A DNA stretch of 64,000 bases, from contig JAJKFJ010021735.1 in the NCBI GenBank assembly GCA_027382625.1, positions 1-64,000 on the forward strand. Reading direction: 5' to 3'. The notes beneath the pieces are model-generated. The model saw only the letters and a program-made list of their open reading frames with translations. It was not told the origin of the DNA and searched no databases. Source of the DNA: Tetmemena sp. SeJ-2015 (Eukaryota; Ciliophora; Spirotrichea; Sporadotrichida; Oxytrichidae). Position 1 is the stretch's first letter, and every line of letters begins with the position of its first letter. This document shows, piece after piece, positions 44,301-56,600 of the stretch. Both the position numbers and the translations under genes were made by a program.

Positions 44301-47300
44301 ATGAGTAAAGTTGGAATGAGGCAACAGGAGAATATGAGATATCAGATGATTATTTAGACGACGAGCAAGATGAAATTAACTAAATGTAGTAATCTGGCAG
44401 TTTCACTTCCAATATTGGGATCGTTTCTTATATATTCACAGTGGCTCAAATAAATTCATTTTATGAACGACAATATAGAATACTTAAAATTTAAGTTTGC
44501 TATAGATCTCGATGAAAATAGTGTTCAATAATTTCTCACAAAAGAAGGTTCCCTTTGATAAATGGACTATAGATGAGAATTTAATGAGGAAAAAATATTT
44601 AATTATATGGGTCGAAATTGCTAATGCTGAACTCTCTCAGATTTGAATAATTATTGAGAAATCAGTGATTAAGTCAATAAATACAAATGCTTTTAAATAT
44701 CAGCCAATAAATTAATAATTACCTAATTAGGGGATTGACGCATAATCTTAAAAATATATATCATCAAGTTTAAAAGCTATTTGGAAAATATAGACACATT
44801 ATTATAACTTTTTTAGCTTTACTTGAGCATTTTCCGACAGTGCAATCTCTCTTCTTTCAGTCATGTGCCTTCTTTTTTCCAATCGCGTTTCCTCTCGCCT
44901 CACATCATTTCCAGCATTTCTTGCATATTAATTGATCTAAACCCTGCACAAAGCTATCAGACGTTTTACTAAGGCATTGGTCGCACTTCATTTCTCTTGC
45001 AGTTTCTGCTTTTTATTCTTGTATAAAAATATCTTATGCTAAATCATCATGAAGTATATTAGGATGTATAACCCCTTTGGAGGTTTTGCTTCATTAATAC
45101 TTAAGTCTGAATATTTCACTTCGTAATAAAGAATATTATATGCTTTTTCCAGCTCGAATTATATCGATTACTTACTCTTAAGCATGTTTTGCATGATTTT
45201 CTATAGCATCTCAGGAAGTAGATATCCTGTTCCTTACTGGTGTCGCTTGAAGTGCCTGCAATAATGATCCCTGAGATTGGCTTCAGCTTCAGTCATCCAA
45301 TGAAACTTCAATGCTTGTTGAAGATATCACCCCTGCCTTTAATGGCCTTTATGAGCTGGTCTCCTGGAAAGCTATTGCTATTGTTATCTTTTTCGACTCT
45401 TTGGTCGAAGACTAGTTGGGGTTCTTCGCTTTACTATACTAGAGGATTTTATGGATAATGATTTTTTTTATTAAAAATGCATGCTCCATCTTACTCGAAT
45501 CTAATGAAGTAGGAAATAATTATGATTCGCTAAATATTTAAACAATGGCGCCCTCCTAGAGAACTCCTCCCCATCTTAAGAAACTCAAAATTGAATATTG
45601 GAGCAACGGTATTCACCCACCTTCTACCACTAGTCTCCAAGCCGCCTACGAAGAGCTGCCACTCTAAAGACCCTTGGCTAGTTTGCTCTCACCTAAGTAA
45701 ATCCAAGAGACCTTACTCAAGGTCAACGAGAGGGCCAAATTGTCGGCTACCTGGAGACTAGAGGTAGAAGGCGGTGAATCCCGCTACATATACTGGAGTC
45801 ACTTTGGCCAAACCTGCTGAGTCGAGCTCCTGCACCGATATTAAATTTTTGCGTTTTTTTGAAGATGAGAATGGAATTCTCTAGGAAGCCTCTACTGCTT
45901 AAATATTTAACGAATTATATATGAATGAATCTCTTCCTTCTTTGGATTCGTGCAAGATAAAGTATTTGTTTGGAAAAAAAATTATCTTTAAATTTCTACA
46001 TTCTATTCATCATAAAATTCATAAAATTTATATCTTTATAATTTTATTGTGAATAGTTTGAAGATAATAACAGAAATTATAATTACTTTTTGATTGGATA
46101 CCGAGCAGAACCGAGTATTTGAGACATTTCAACTACTCTTTGGTTATAAATTCCCCTTTATTATTTTAACTTCTCATCTATTTAAATTAAATTCTTAGCA
46201 ATATAATTGATGGAACCTCCGCCATCCTGAATATAGTTGCAATTTAAGTTGAGGGACGAGCCACTGCAGATTACTTGCTAGGTGGCAAGATTAAGGACTT
46301 CATGGACTATTTCATGATCATAGCGCTTGCCTTTGCTTGGGTTCGATTCTTCATGTACTTTCTTGTTGTGAGGTCCATGTCTAAGCTGCTACTTACACTT
46401 TATGAAATGGCAGAGGATACTCTCTCCTTCTTCTTCATTCACTTTAAAATGCTCTCTTTCAAAAGTTAAATATATACTTTCATAGATATTGATTGTGTCT
46501 TGTTTCATTATGATTATGTCCTCAATTTTCACTACGCTCTATCAAGATGTAAACCCAGAGCGGTTTGGATCGCTGACCACGACAGTCAGAACCTTGTTCG
46601 ATGCTGCTATGGCAGTGTACAGCTATGATGATATGGGAGGGCGTACTCTTTCATACTCTATACTGATGGTCTTTCACGTCTTCTTCTCAAACGTCCTGCT
46701 CTTATAATTCTCATTCTCTTGCAAGTTATAATTGTAAGTTATAAATTACCTGATTGCTATCCTTTCAACAACTTACGACAATATGAAGAAGAGTGGAATT
46801 TTCAAGTACAAGAAGAATCTCTACCAATACTGTGAGCGTTTCATAACTTGCTTCGAAGAGAGAGCTTATGGTGATCTTAGTTTAATTTTTTATTACTCTT
46901 ACATGATAAGAGTTTTCATTTTATCTTGTACTACAGCCACCACCTTTATCCTATATGTGTCTTATGCTATTGCCATTCCTACGCAATAAAGAAAAGATGG
47001 AGCAGAAGAGCAAGCAGTTTTCAATCATGATGTTCTGGATTGAGAACAGCTACATCCTCCTCGGGTTCTTGATTTACGAGTTAGCTCTAGTACCCTTCGC
47101 TTTCATCAAAACATTGAGTAGTCATTATAAAACAGTCATACCTCTTTGGGAAATAAATTTTAGTGAGTAACATACTTATGCATGTGGATGTGGCAATAGG
47201 GAGAAAGATAGTGCTAATTGTGTTTTGGCTAGTATTGGGAATTTTTATAGACTGCCACCTAGTTTATAAGGACTGCTGCAACCTCTTCTTTATCCTCTCC

Positions 47301-49605
47301 CATTATAGCGGCTTTCATTAGAACGACTTGTATCATAGATAAATGTGAAATGAGCAACCATTATTTAATAAGTATCAGCTTTAGAGAGAAGATAAACTTG
47401 ACATTACATAGAAGGTTGAGGTTTACAACCTAGCAAGGGATGGGGTTATTATACTCTTCAAAACTCTAAAGAGCCACTTCAGAGGAGACACAGAGAGTGA
47501 TCTAAACTTTAATAAGAAACGCCAGATGACGAAGCGAAGAGCTATCGCAAGCTTGAAATCTTCTGCCTCTGCAATTGCTCATGGACTGCAGATAGAAAAG
47601 GGCAAGAGAAGGGCTTCTGCTCTCATTATATGAAACTTTTTTCCTACTTTGGACAAATTTTAATAATTCTCATTCCAAGTGGGTAGATAAGTATTCATCA
47701 GATGATAAGCTAAAGTGAAATCAAAGAGGAATCAAAGCTCAAGGAATAAGGATTTCTTCAGCCTATTACCATAAATTTAGAGCATGTTTTAAATTTCACT
47801 TTGATGAAATTAAATGCGGAGGAGAATAATAAGCTGCAAGTACCTAAGGCATCTCTAGGATCTAAGAAGAATTCCAACCTGTCCATTTCAGCTGGCTCTT
47901 CAGAAATGGGAGAGAGCTTCTACTTCAGTGGAGATGAAGATAGCGACCTTGATGACTTTGCGATTCAATATTTTCTCTATATTGGAAAATTTTAAGTAAT
48001 TACGATTGAGAAGTAGATGTACAATCTTGAGCTAGATGCTGGCTATAACCCGAATGATTAGAGATGTCTCTATGTAGTTAAGAAGAGTTCCCTGATTGAG
48101 GATTGGAAGATCCGCCGCAAGCTCAATATAGAATAGCGACGTGCTATTTAAAGAGTGGCCGCCAATCTCTCTAAGGACAATGTGTCTTCAGTGAACCCGA
48201 ACAGTGCAAGTTTCAAGAACCTCAGTAAGTAAAATAACAATCGAGCCTAGTCCTTGCTTGTCCCTATTGAAGATCAAAAGCTTGTGAATGGTAGCAGTGA
48301 AAAAGCGGAGGATGATGATGAAAGCTAACTCAACAAAGGATTTAAGCGGAGCATGAACCAAAAATATAACGCAGCCAAGGAACACCGAAAGTCGAAGCTT
48401 ATATTCCTTGATGGACTGGTTACTTAGCTACATAATACTAATAAGAAAAAACTAGACCAGGCTGCTTTCAATCGCTCTGTCACCAATAATAACCGCCCCT
48501 TCATTCAGCAATCTCAGACTCAAGTTTAGGAACTAAGTGATACTGTCTATTTGTTAAATTTAGGAGAAAGGCTCCTTGAATACCTAATTAGTGTTCATAA
48601 TTTTAATTGAAGAGCGTGAACGAATTTGACATTTACTAGAATCAGAGTGAGATTAAGGCGATCTCTAAATTCTTCAGCAACTTTGTGATCGTGAGTGAGT
48701 CCTCTCTCTCAGAGCATATTGATATAGTCATGCTTCTGAGAGCCCTTCCTAATAGAATAACTACAGAAAATATCAACCAAGTCAGCTATAAATATTAGTT
48801 TAAAATTTCATATGCTCGATTTTAGTCAGCCTCTTCAATTTCAAAATTTTCCAAGAGTCACTCATTGCCTATCAGAATTTGGATTTAGTAAACACCTTTG
48901 AATACTTTGACGAGAAGAACAGAGAAATAATAATTGATTGAAATTGAATTATGATTTATAGCTTATCTTTCAGTGAGAAAGAGTTTAATCTGTAAGGAGA
49001 AGTTGAATGATTAAAAGAGCAGTCTGCAGTAGGTCAGAGATATCGTGATAGTAATAAAATTTATAGTAAGGAGCATTAAATTTTCCCATTTATCGTGAAG
49101 TTTGTAAAGCGAAAGATGTATAATCACGAAGGCTTAATGAAGAAAGACTAAGACCAGATTACCCAAGATGGAGGGCATCTTACAGCGAGTATCAGTCTCA
49201 AGAAAAAGGTCACCTCAGCTTCAAACAAAGTTGATCAGATTTTATTTCTCTATCACTTATATTTTAAACCCACGATTTGGGAGTTTGATCTTAAAGCCTC
49301 AGAGTTAAGGCATGGCAGTCTTCTCCCAAATGGCATGGGGATGAATAATGGAAATCCAAATGGGAAATTTTAAAATCAGTTTGGGAAGGGAGCCTCTCTG
49401 ACGCCAATACCAGATAAAGGGTAAGCATTTTTCACCAACTCTAACATTAATCAGTAACCTCACAGTCCTCTCGTTTTCGACTCTAGTCAACAACACACCC
49501 CACAGTCCTCTTAGCAATAATAACATGCCAAATAGAAATGAGGCAGCAGAAATCCTAACAAAAAATAATATATAACAATTCAATCCCAATTATTTTTACT
49601 AATGA
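38393..49605 (+). CDS. TRP-like cation channel, heavily interrupted locus
   Basis: ATG at 38393-38395 gives MGNTSPQQQQSSKSHEPRIL, a possible N-myristoylation site, then Q/N/S-rich sequence and a 55-bp intron near 38612. From about 39270 a helical repeat-like region follows: ISELIQVKTTMRNEFPTLMT, LLIYCLEMQNVKFLKQALEI, EVFVDFAESNYEKNQLI. Membrane helices: IFCALVMLVIFQTINY, FMIIALAFAWVRFFMYFLVV, VSCFIMIMSSIFTTLYQD. Pore-like segment: FDAAMAVYSYDDMGGRTLS. Then FSNVLLLQLQVINYLIAILS and NMKKSGIFKYKKNLYQYCER, a second cytosolic half, and a tail ending near TGA 49603-49605. The order resembles TRP channels with an N-terminal ankyrin-type domain. Two palindromic IESs (40160-41631, 43125-44152) and a 44.5-46.2 kb gap split it. 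That the whole span is one gene is inferred. Confidence 0.6.
40270..40630 (+). pseudogene. Protein kinase fragment in the left palindrome arm (inverted copy at about 41165-41525)
   Basis: After removal of a 20-bp IES (40528-40547) the arm encodes RIIVSPLEISVRLIPILLGF, then KHLHDNRIIHRDIKPQNILN. This is helix E and the catalytic loop (HRDIKPQN) of a Ser/Thr kinase. Upstream coding (SIWDDLGLIGQRLQNQLDFI, LRNDPLSALLMELTG) ends at a 35-bp GT...AG intron. There is no N-lobe, and the coding stops before a DFG motif. It could be an MDS of a kinase gene whose other parts are elsewhere, or a captured fragment. Confidence 0.65.
40528..40547. other. IES, 20 bp, pointer TTAGG, within the palindrome arm
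   Basis: TTAGG at 40528-40532 and 40548-40552. Excision gives RLIPILLGFKHLHDNRIIHR. The mirror copy is in the right arm. Confidence 0.8.
43125..44152. repeat. Palindromic IES, 1028 bp, pointer TTACT, arms about 450 bp
   Basis: TTACT at 43125-43129 and 44153-44157. Arms 43132-43582 and 43706-44155 are reverse complements with one T-run difference; the spacer (about 123 bp) and inner arms repeat a CTTAATTCAG-like motif. Removing the unit restores the helix VMLVIFQTINYLTMITLVNN. The right arm is also open as TNERVHDNSSPSNRKLQIAC and, in another frame, ETQVLKMDEDDEDDDDLEPT. Confidence 0.87.
44905..45480 (-). CDS. Unidentified coding segment with C-terminal zinc-ribbon-like Cys pairs
   Basis: Minus strand inside the channel gap: VFDQRVEKDNNSNSFPGDQL, MTEAEANLRDHYCRHFKRHQ, GTGYLLPEMLQKIMQNMLKS, IQFELEKAYNILYYEVKYSD, then HPNILHDDLAQDIFIQEQKA and MKCDQCLSKTSDSFVQ...LICKKCWK before TGA at 44905-44907. 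Two single-base frame steps (A run near 45330, G run near 45077). The CxxC...CxxC end could bind zinc. Not recognised further; the N-terminus is not seen. Confidence 0.55.
45544..45820 (+). CDS. Hypothetical 91-residue protein in the channel gap
   Basis: ATG at 45544-45546, TGA at 45818-45820, with three in-frame TAG/TAA codons read as Gln. It encodes MAPSQRTPPHLKKLKIEYWS through LLKVNERAKLSATWRLEVEG and ends YIYWSHFGQTC. GC-rich against its surroundings. The DNA also forms an imperfect inverted repeat (about 45600-45632 against 45745-45776). Unknown function; possibly one MDS of a larger gene. Confidence 0.45.
46702..46725. other. IES, 24 bp, pointer TTATAATT
   Basis: TTATAATT at 46702-46709 and 46726-46733, in the last pore helix of the channel; excision gives FSNVLLLQLQVINYLIAILS. 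Confidence 0.72.
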
Positions 49606-49725
49606 TACTGTGATTCACAAAATTAATCAGCCCTGAAATATTATGAAATTCAAGCATGATTAATAAAGAAATGCTATCTTCTTTAAAGCTATAGATTTCG
49701 CTTTTTAGTCTTCGTCAAATGATAA

Positions 49726-52700
49726 TCAATATTGAGGCTTATATTTAAACCTGTCAAATTTCTTTTTAGGTTCGCTCTATCCAATCGCTGGGTTTTAACT
49801 TGCGCTGTTCATGCCTATTCCAACTCCAAAGCTTCCTACTCCGAAACCTTGGCCGTTCATTAATCCACCCTATCCTGAATTAAGAGCACTCGTGCTGCTA
49901 ATATTCTGCTTCTACTTCTTTTAAGGTTCTGGCTATTACTCTTTTCTTATATTGGCTCCTGTGTTGGACCCTACTTGCAAGTCTAGCATTTGATAAGCTA
50001 CATAATTATTCCTTAGGTTGTCCATGTTTTACTGATGTCTCATCTACCTCATCTAACTAGCTTTCAACTTAGATCCATTTGAGTTCTATATATTACTCAT
50101 TTCAGGTGCCTAGTTTTAATGTTAGGAAGTGTAAGTTTGATTTTAAAACAAAATATAAATGAAGGGTTAAAATAAAGATTGCTGTAACTTGAGGCTGAAA
50201 GCTAGGATCCAAAAGGATTCACATTTTCTTGAGTCTCTCTGCTCTTCTGATGCTAAGAACGAGACTGCTAATGCTAATTTTTAAAAGACTTCTGTTGGGA
50301 GGATTAACCTTGATTTGTGGTTTGAGTAGGAGGCTTATTGTCAAAAGAGTTTGAAGCTACTTTGAATTCAAACACTGAATTAGAAATTGACTACTTAGGG
50401 GCTGGACCTTAAGAGTTCGATGCGATGCCACCCCTCCCAATTTTAGGAAGCATGAAATCATGCTTGGAAGTATCAATATAGTACTTCTTTGGTTGACCAT
50501 TTTCATCTAAGACAACTGTAGGCCCTCCAGCAGGAACATAATTTGGGTCTAACTTGAACTGAGTCTAAGCTGGTTGATTCGCAAAATTAACGACATCTTG
50601 CTTTTAAGATAAAATATAGGAAATATATTCATGCTGTCATTGAGTCTTCCCTCTACCCAGAGGAGGTCTCACTCCTGATTTTTGTTGTAATTATTGAGGC
50701 AAGGCTTGAGCTTCGTAAGCTTTAAAATTATTTGAAGAAATCTTGGATGATGGATATCTTCCTTGAGATCTCTAAGATTAACTACTAGCAACAGTATGCT
50801 TAGTACTAGTAGAGCTCTATTATTCTTAATCTTCATTTTCCTCCTCTCTTATAATCTAACTCTAAGAATTTTTCATGTTCCATGGAGCTAATCCATAGCC
50901 ATCTTCTACTACTTAACTTTTTGAATTCTCAATTACTTGTTCACTCTAAGCAGTTTGTAGTTTCGCAGCACTTTCTTGATGAGATTTGGCTTTGGTTTTC
51001 TCGCTTTACTTCTACTTCATTATAAACTTCATATCCTTTAAATAACTGACACAAGGGACTTGAGGATTTTATTTTTATCCTTTTGATCTGGCTGTTTTCG
51101 TTTAGGCAGATCATCAGGATTTTTCTAAACCCCAGTCTGAGACTCCCAAACCTTCTTAGCCTGCTCTCTAATGCTTTCATAGACTTCATTCCTAGCCCTA
51201 TTTTCTTCAGTATCCAACTTGAGAGGATAGATTTTCTCATAATTACCCAAGTTCTGCATTTAGAAGTCTGAGTATTTTTTGAACTCTTCATTTTGAGTTG
51301 GACTAGAGATCGCATTCTAAGATTCTGTGATTTCTTGGTCTGACGCTTTTAAGGAGTTTATTTGCTAGTCAACTAGGTCGAGTACTTAGTTGCTGTTCAT
51401 AGTAGCAGTGGGCTTATTTAAATAAAAATGAATCAAAAGATGAAGATATTTTCAGCACCTTGTCTCTACTAGACAGTTTGATTGATCTTGCTGAGAATCT
51501 TGTTTTTTGTTGCTACTCTCACATCAAGAAGTCTGAAGGTATCAGTGATGAGAGAAGTTTTCACTATTTTGTCCACCTCGGTGTCATCATTAAAACTCGG
51601 AGCATGGTTTACTTCCAAAAGCCAGGGCTTCATTTTCTTATCAATCAAGATGTCGAAACTAAAAAGACAATATGAAAAAATGCTCATCAAATAAATACCC
51701 CAGAAGTTCAAAGCAAGAGCGAAATTCAGCATGCGCTGGAGTACATGTCTTGTAGTTATGAGCAAGTTGTGGCTGAATAGACATTAAAGTTTTTATAATG
51801 ATGTCCTTTATTTCACTCTAAAGCGTTTTCACATCATGTCCTTCCTCTTCAAAGAACTACAAAGTGAAGTCAAAAAGATTAGTTCAAGCTTACCTGTAGG
51901 TTTCAACCAGTCTTTTTTTGAAGTCTAGCTCGTTTTCTGCAAATTTCTCACTGTTCTTATTTATCGCGTAATTGGTGAGGTGCATAAATAAGTTTAAGTA
52001 AAATAGATTAATTGATTATGGTAATGATGATAAGTTTGAATTGTTAGCAGGTGCGGAATTATACTCCTCAGTTGCAAATCTAGCAAGGCCATCCCCATAT
52101 ATGAAGCAGTTTAGGTCTGGTTCTACTTGTGTCACTAGTACATAAATTCTCAAGTCAAACTTCTTCCCATCAATTAAATATGGATTGGTTTAGTACTACT
52201 GAACTACATGGCATTCATAATAATTAATATGATACTTAATTTGATTGTTTGAGAATTTTATAAATTTATCCTTTGGGATGTCCTCAAGTTTCCTTGTAAT
52301 AAAGATTCCCTTCCCCTAGCACTAATTCTAAGGCTTCACTATCATAGTCATCGGCGTCTTCCTACTCTGATTATAATTTTAAAGATCGAATATTTCATAG
52401 GGAGTTATCCAAGTGCGAGGGAAGAACTTGTACTCATCGGGGAAAACTTTTTGCATCGCCTTTAGGTATTTGCCAAGATTGTGCTTCAAAGCGATAATTA
52501 ATTCACAATAAGAAAATTAAACTTCTTTTAAGAGATGAGATACATGCCAGGAAAATGATTGATCATTTGATAAGGCTTCATCCCTTTCAGTTTATCAGCT
52601 GAGAATACATCATCAGTCCAGAGGATATCCCAGTCATCGTCAGGGTTGCGACATTTTGAAATCTTCCAACCAAAAGTCTTCCTGGCAATCTGCTTTATCA

Positions 52701-52884
52701 CTGGGTATCTCACCTCTCTAGTATTCAGCACTATCTACTGCTATGATTAACCTGAAGATGGCTAAAGAGCCGCAGATTTTTATTTCTCTTTCTGAGCTGG
52801 CTTCTCTTTTAAGGGGCTTGCACCTGTTACAAGTTAATTTTCTTCTTTAGTAAGCTTAGGGGAAACGCTTGAACTAGGTTCCAT
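49726..52884 (-). CDS. Tubulin tyrosine ligase-like (TTLL) enzyme
   Basis: ATG at 52882-52884 (MEPSSSVSPKLTKEENQ). TTL domain: RYPVIKQIARKTFGWKISK, DDDWDILWTDDVFSADKLKG, YQMINHFPGMYLIS, LGKYLKAMQKVFPDEYKFFP, PMTMIVKPQNQCQGKGIFI (ATP-grasp), KKFDLRIYVLVTQVEPDLNC, and the Mg/ATP end KKMKPWLLEVNHAPSFNDDT. The family adds Glu, Gly or Tyr to tubulin tails in cilia. After the domain come a helical segment (NLGNYEKIYPLKLDTEENRA) and a long Q/S-rich tail ending FDRFKYKPQY before TGA at 49726-49728. Several IESs remain (for example about 52505-52540, 51790-52060), plus frame steps near 51030. Joining the last 125 residues to the same gene is inferred. Confidence 0.82.
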
Positions 52885-52989
52885 GGATTTTTAGAATTAA
52901 GAAATTTAGAAATTTAAATCGTTATGTTATAAAAGAGAATCTGAGTTTATAAGTGCTTAAAAATGAAAAATGAAGCAAAGTGATTAAAT

Positions 52990-55900
52990 ATTTCTCTTAC
53001 TTTGCCTTCATATTTTAGACTTCTTATTAACTGAGCTCTTTGAAGTATTGAATGGTTTTATTATTTTGTTATCCTCTGGTAGGCCCTGCTTAGCTTTAGA
53101 CCTTGCTCCCGAGCTCGTATTTTAGCCTTTTAATTAAGGCTGCGATTTATTAGGCTTAGGCATCAGGCCATCAGTAAAAGGGAACGCCTCATTTTATATT
53201 TGAGGTTTCTTGGATGACTATTACGCCTTAGTTTCTTTGTCAGTGAGAATTGGACTTTAAATTCAATACTTATGATACATCATTAATATTCGAGTATTTA
53301 ACTTTGAATCTTGACTGTCTTTTGCTTATTGGATTTAGAAATTTATCTGTCAATTAGTTGACCGGAGGTACCGTGCGGTGCTTAAAGCGCAACTTATGTC
53401 ATTTTTGGTCTTTAAGGAGTTTACCTTAAGGCCTTATTCGAACTCTCTTCAAATATTGGAACGATGATAGCAGCTAATTAAATTTTAATTTCAAAATTCT
53501 CATTTATATCATTAATTGAGCTGTCTCGAACTTATTCTTGACTATCATAGGAGACTTGACTTAATTATTTTGAGCCTGAGGTTGCAAAAACTGTGTCGCA
53601 TTTTTCGTGGAGTTTGTTTAGTGTCCACTTCCAATGATTTTAACTTGCTTCATTGACGCGTCAAAGAAGCCCTCGTCTGAGACGAAGCTATCTTTGTGAT
53701 GCAGTTGATGGATGTCACCCTGGCGACTGTTTGAAAAAGCAGAGCGAGATATCATCTTGTAAATAGACTTATCATCCACTTCAGTCTTGAGCTGACTAGA
53801 TATTGAGAATATAAAAAGTAAGAGTCTTAATTGAGGAGGCTCTTTTAGAGATTATATCCATCTACTCAACACTTCCTTAAGAAATACCTGACTTTCTTTG
53901 CTTCATTATCTGGTCAAAAGCCTTTAAGCTGAAATTCAAAAATACTCTTTTTAAGTCATCCTTATTTGTCATAGAAGCAGCATTAGCTCCTCCAGGGGCA
54001 TTTCCATTTTGGGAGTCTTGCTGCATTTTTAGGGTGTGCATCTTATTTAAAACTGAAGTTGCATATTTTTAAAGCTGATCCTCAAATTTACTCTATTTAG
54101 AATTTTGCAACTATGTTAACGGAGCTTATTGATAATGAAGGTTTTGTGTTGGGGATTTTGAAGGTGGAATCTAGTAAATAAAAAATAACAAGAAGACTAA
54201 AATTTCAAAACTTAATCTACAGTGTGTTATTTTATAGTTTCGAAAATTTTCCCATTTCTTAGGTTGACTACATGCTGAAAGAGGAACACTATTGATATTT
54301 GAGCTAGTGATAGTTGGTGGCTATATCTAGTCTTCAATTTGAGAATTTCTCTTTGTACTAGATTTCTATGGCGCTAAGCTATGGCTCTAGGGGCTTTTCG
54401 ATTTTAAAGATATCAAGCTCTTAGGATTATAAGCCTGAGTCTTCTGATCTTAAGAGTCTACGCTGCTTTCATTTTCCTCAGAGACGGTCTAATTTTGATC
54501 TAGCAGCATATTCACTTTCCCTTATTCTTGATTTGAGCGGTGGACTTAATTATGAAGTCCTGCAAAGATAGATTTCCTTTGCTCATTCTTTGCATTCTGG
54601 GAAGTTTAAAAGCCGTAGGAGAAGAGAGATCTTTTCTGGGAATCGTCATCGTAGAGTTTCCTACGATACTATTCATACTAGGCTACGATAATTAAATTAC
54701 TAATTGGAAAATATAAATATGGATATCGTTATGCGAGGCATCTTGAAACTTTGCAAGGCCGCTTTTCGCTTAGTTTAATTAAATTAAAAAGAATGCAATG
54801 ATGTTGCCTGCAAAATCATTCCTCTCTTACTCTAAATTTTCTTAATCGAAATCTTCTCCAGCATTAGAAAGTCTTTTCTTTTACTCAACTAATTGCAATA
54901 GCTTCATCTAGTGCGGCATCAAGCTTTTGTTTTATCCAGCAGTTGAATTTCCTTTATTGCCTCCTTTATAATTCGATTATTTACCATTCATAGTTTGGAA
55001 TCCATATGCAGCCATCTAAGTTGGTCTTTAGTAATCCTGCAAGTTAAATTCAAAAGTCTTGCTTGAGTCTTTCTTCTATTCTGCAGCGAAGGGCCCTTCA
55101 TTGAGTTAAAAGTTTTAGCTCTTCCTATCTTATGATAGGATCGACTGGATCACAAAAAGTTTACACAATCGATCATCTTTTTTTAACCTTTGAATTATTA
55201 AAGTTGCTGCTGGAGCATTTAATTTATGTCTTCTTAACTTCCGTCAAGAGGAATCTTTAGAATGAGCTCCCTATCTCTTTTCTGAATTTCAATCTAGGGT
55301 TCTTAATTCTCTTAGATTTCAGTTGTTATTGATAGGCTCCTTCAGCATAGAGATATCATTTTAGATTTTTCCATAATTTCCAAAATTTTATTATTGCTTC
55401 GTTTATTCTTCAAACTCCTCAATAGAAGAACTTTACGAAGTTTTTATAGAATATCCCTTTTCTCATTCATTTTGAGATGCTCTATGTTGTTGCTGTATTA
55501 GTCTTATTAGTTATCTAACTCGTCGTGTTTTTAAATAGAAGGGAGGCTGCTAGCGTTTGATTTACTCAGTTTGCTTCTAAAATAGGGAGAGACAAACTAT
55601 TCTCCTTGTTAGGGCTCTCTGAAAATATAAGAGAATAAGTAAGGAATGTAATATGAAAAGTACATTTATAAATTTTGCTATACTCTAAGATTGATATTGG
55701 TGTTTAAGAATCCTCATGTTTTGATTCCCTTCGTGAATTTAATTCTTATTGAATTAAGGAGAATGAAACAGGAAAGACTTCTATGAAGACTCTGTGCAGA
55801 CTATGGCTCTTGTATTTTGATATCTTCTCCGGACTTAATTCCCAGCTTAACACGATGACTGTCTATGTCTTGTACTGAATGCTAAGGGATAAACTTCTTT

Positions 55901-56600
55901 CTATTAAGAGGTGGCTTTTATTTAGGATTTGGTAGTTCTTTTATTAAATTTCCACCTCTCTTATTTTCCTCATTGAATACATTAAAGAGAGGCTGATAGC
56001 GAAGGTTCGATTGAACTAAGGGCAATCCACTTCTATTTTTATCTACTATCTTCGGCTTCTAGGGAATGAGTTTACTTTACTGAAATGAAGGGAAGCTAAA
56101 GTCCGAGCCTACTTAAGATGAGAAAAGCTACTATGACTTAGAATCCACTGATCCATTTTAACCTTCATTTTTGAGTCGCTATGCAACTTAACACTCTCAA
56201 AAGTTTTAGTTTCTGCATGCTCTTTATAGTTCTTCTAATCTTGTCCTTTTTAAGTGATTTCTAGGATCTAAATTGCGAGTATATATCTGAGAAGTTACTC
56301 AACTGCAAAACTCCAGACTAAGAGTAAAGCCGTGGATTGTAGTGTTAGCCTTTCTTCAAGCTTTGCTCTTCTGAACTTGGAAAAGGGTGCTTTCTTTCAG
56401 TTATTGCTTTAATTCCTATTATAAATTTTGAGAATCCTCTTGCCTTCTTTAGAAATTTTTTTCATCCATACTGAAGTTCCTCACCTTACTTACAGCAATA
56501 GAACTTGCTGGTTTTCCATTGGGATCTTTATTTTGAATTTAACTCGGGCTTTCTAGGGTCAATATTGGAATAGTCTATTTGAAAGAAAATTAATCAGCAT
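52990..56600 (-). CDS. Long Gln/Asn/Ser-rich protein, approximate bounds
   Basis: Minus-strand coding can be followed in blocks in which TAG and TAA act as Gln: QNSKQSKFEDQLQKYATSVL, FLNFSLKAFDQIMKQRK, MISRSAFSNSRQGDIHQLHH, SFVSDEGFFDASMKQVKI, and nearer the 5' end SSEEQSLKKGQHYNPRLYSQ and DEKNFQRRQEDSQNLQQELK. Frames change often, so IESs or base errors are numerous and I did not resolve them. No family recognised. Same style as the gene at 34657-38056. Confidence 0.5.
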
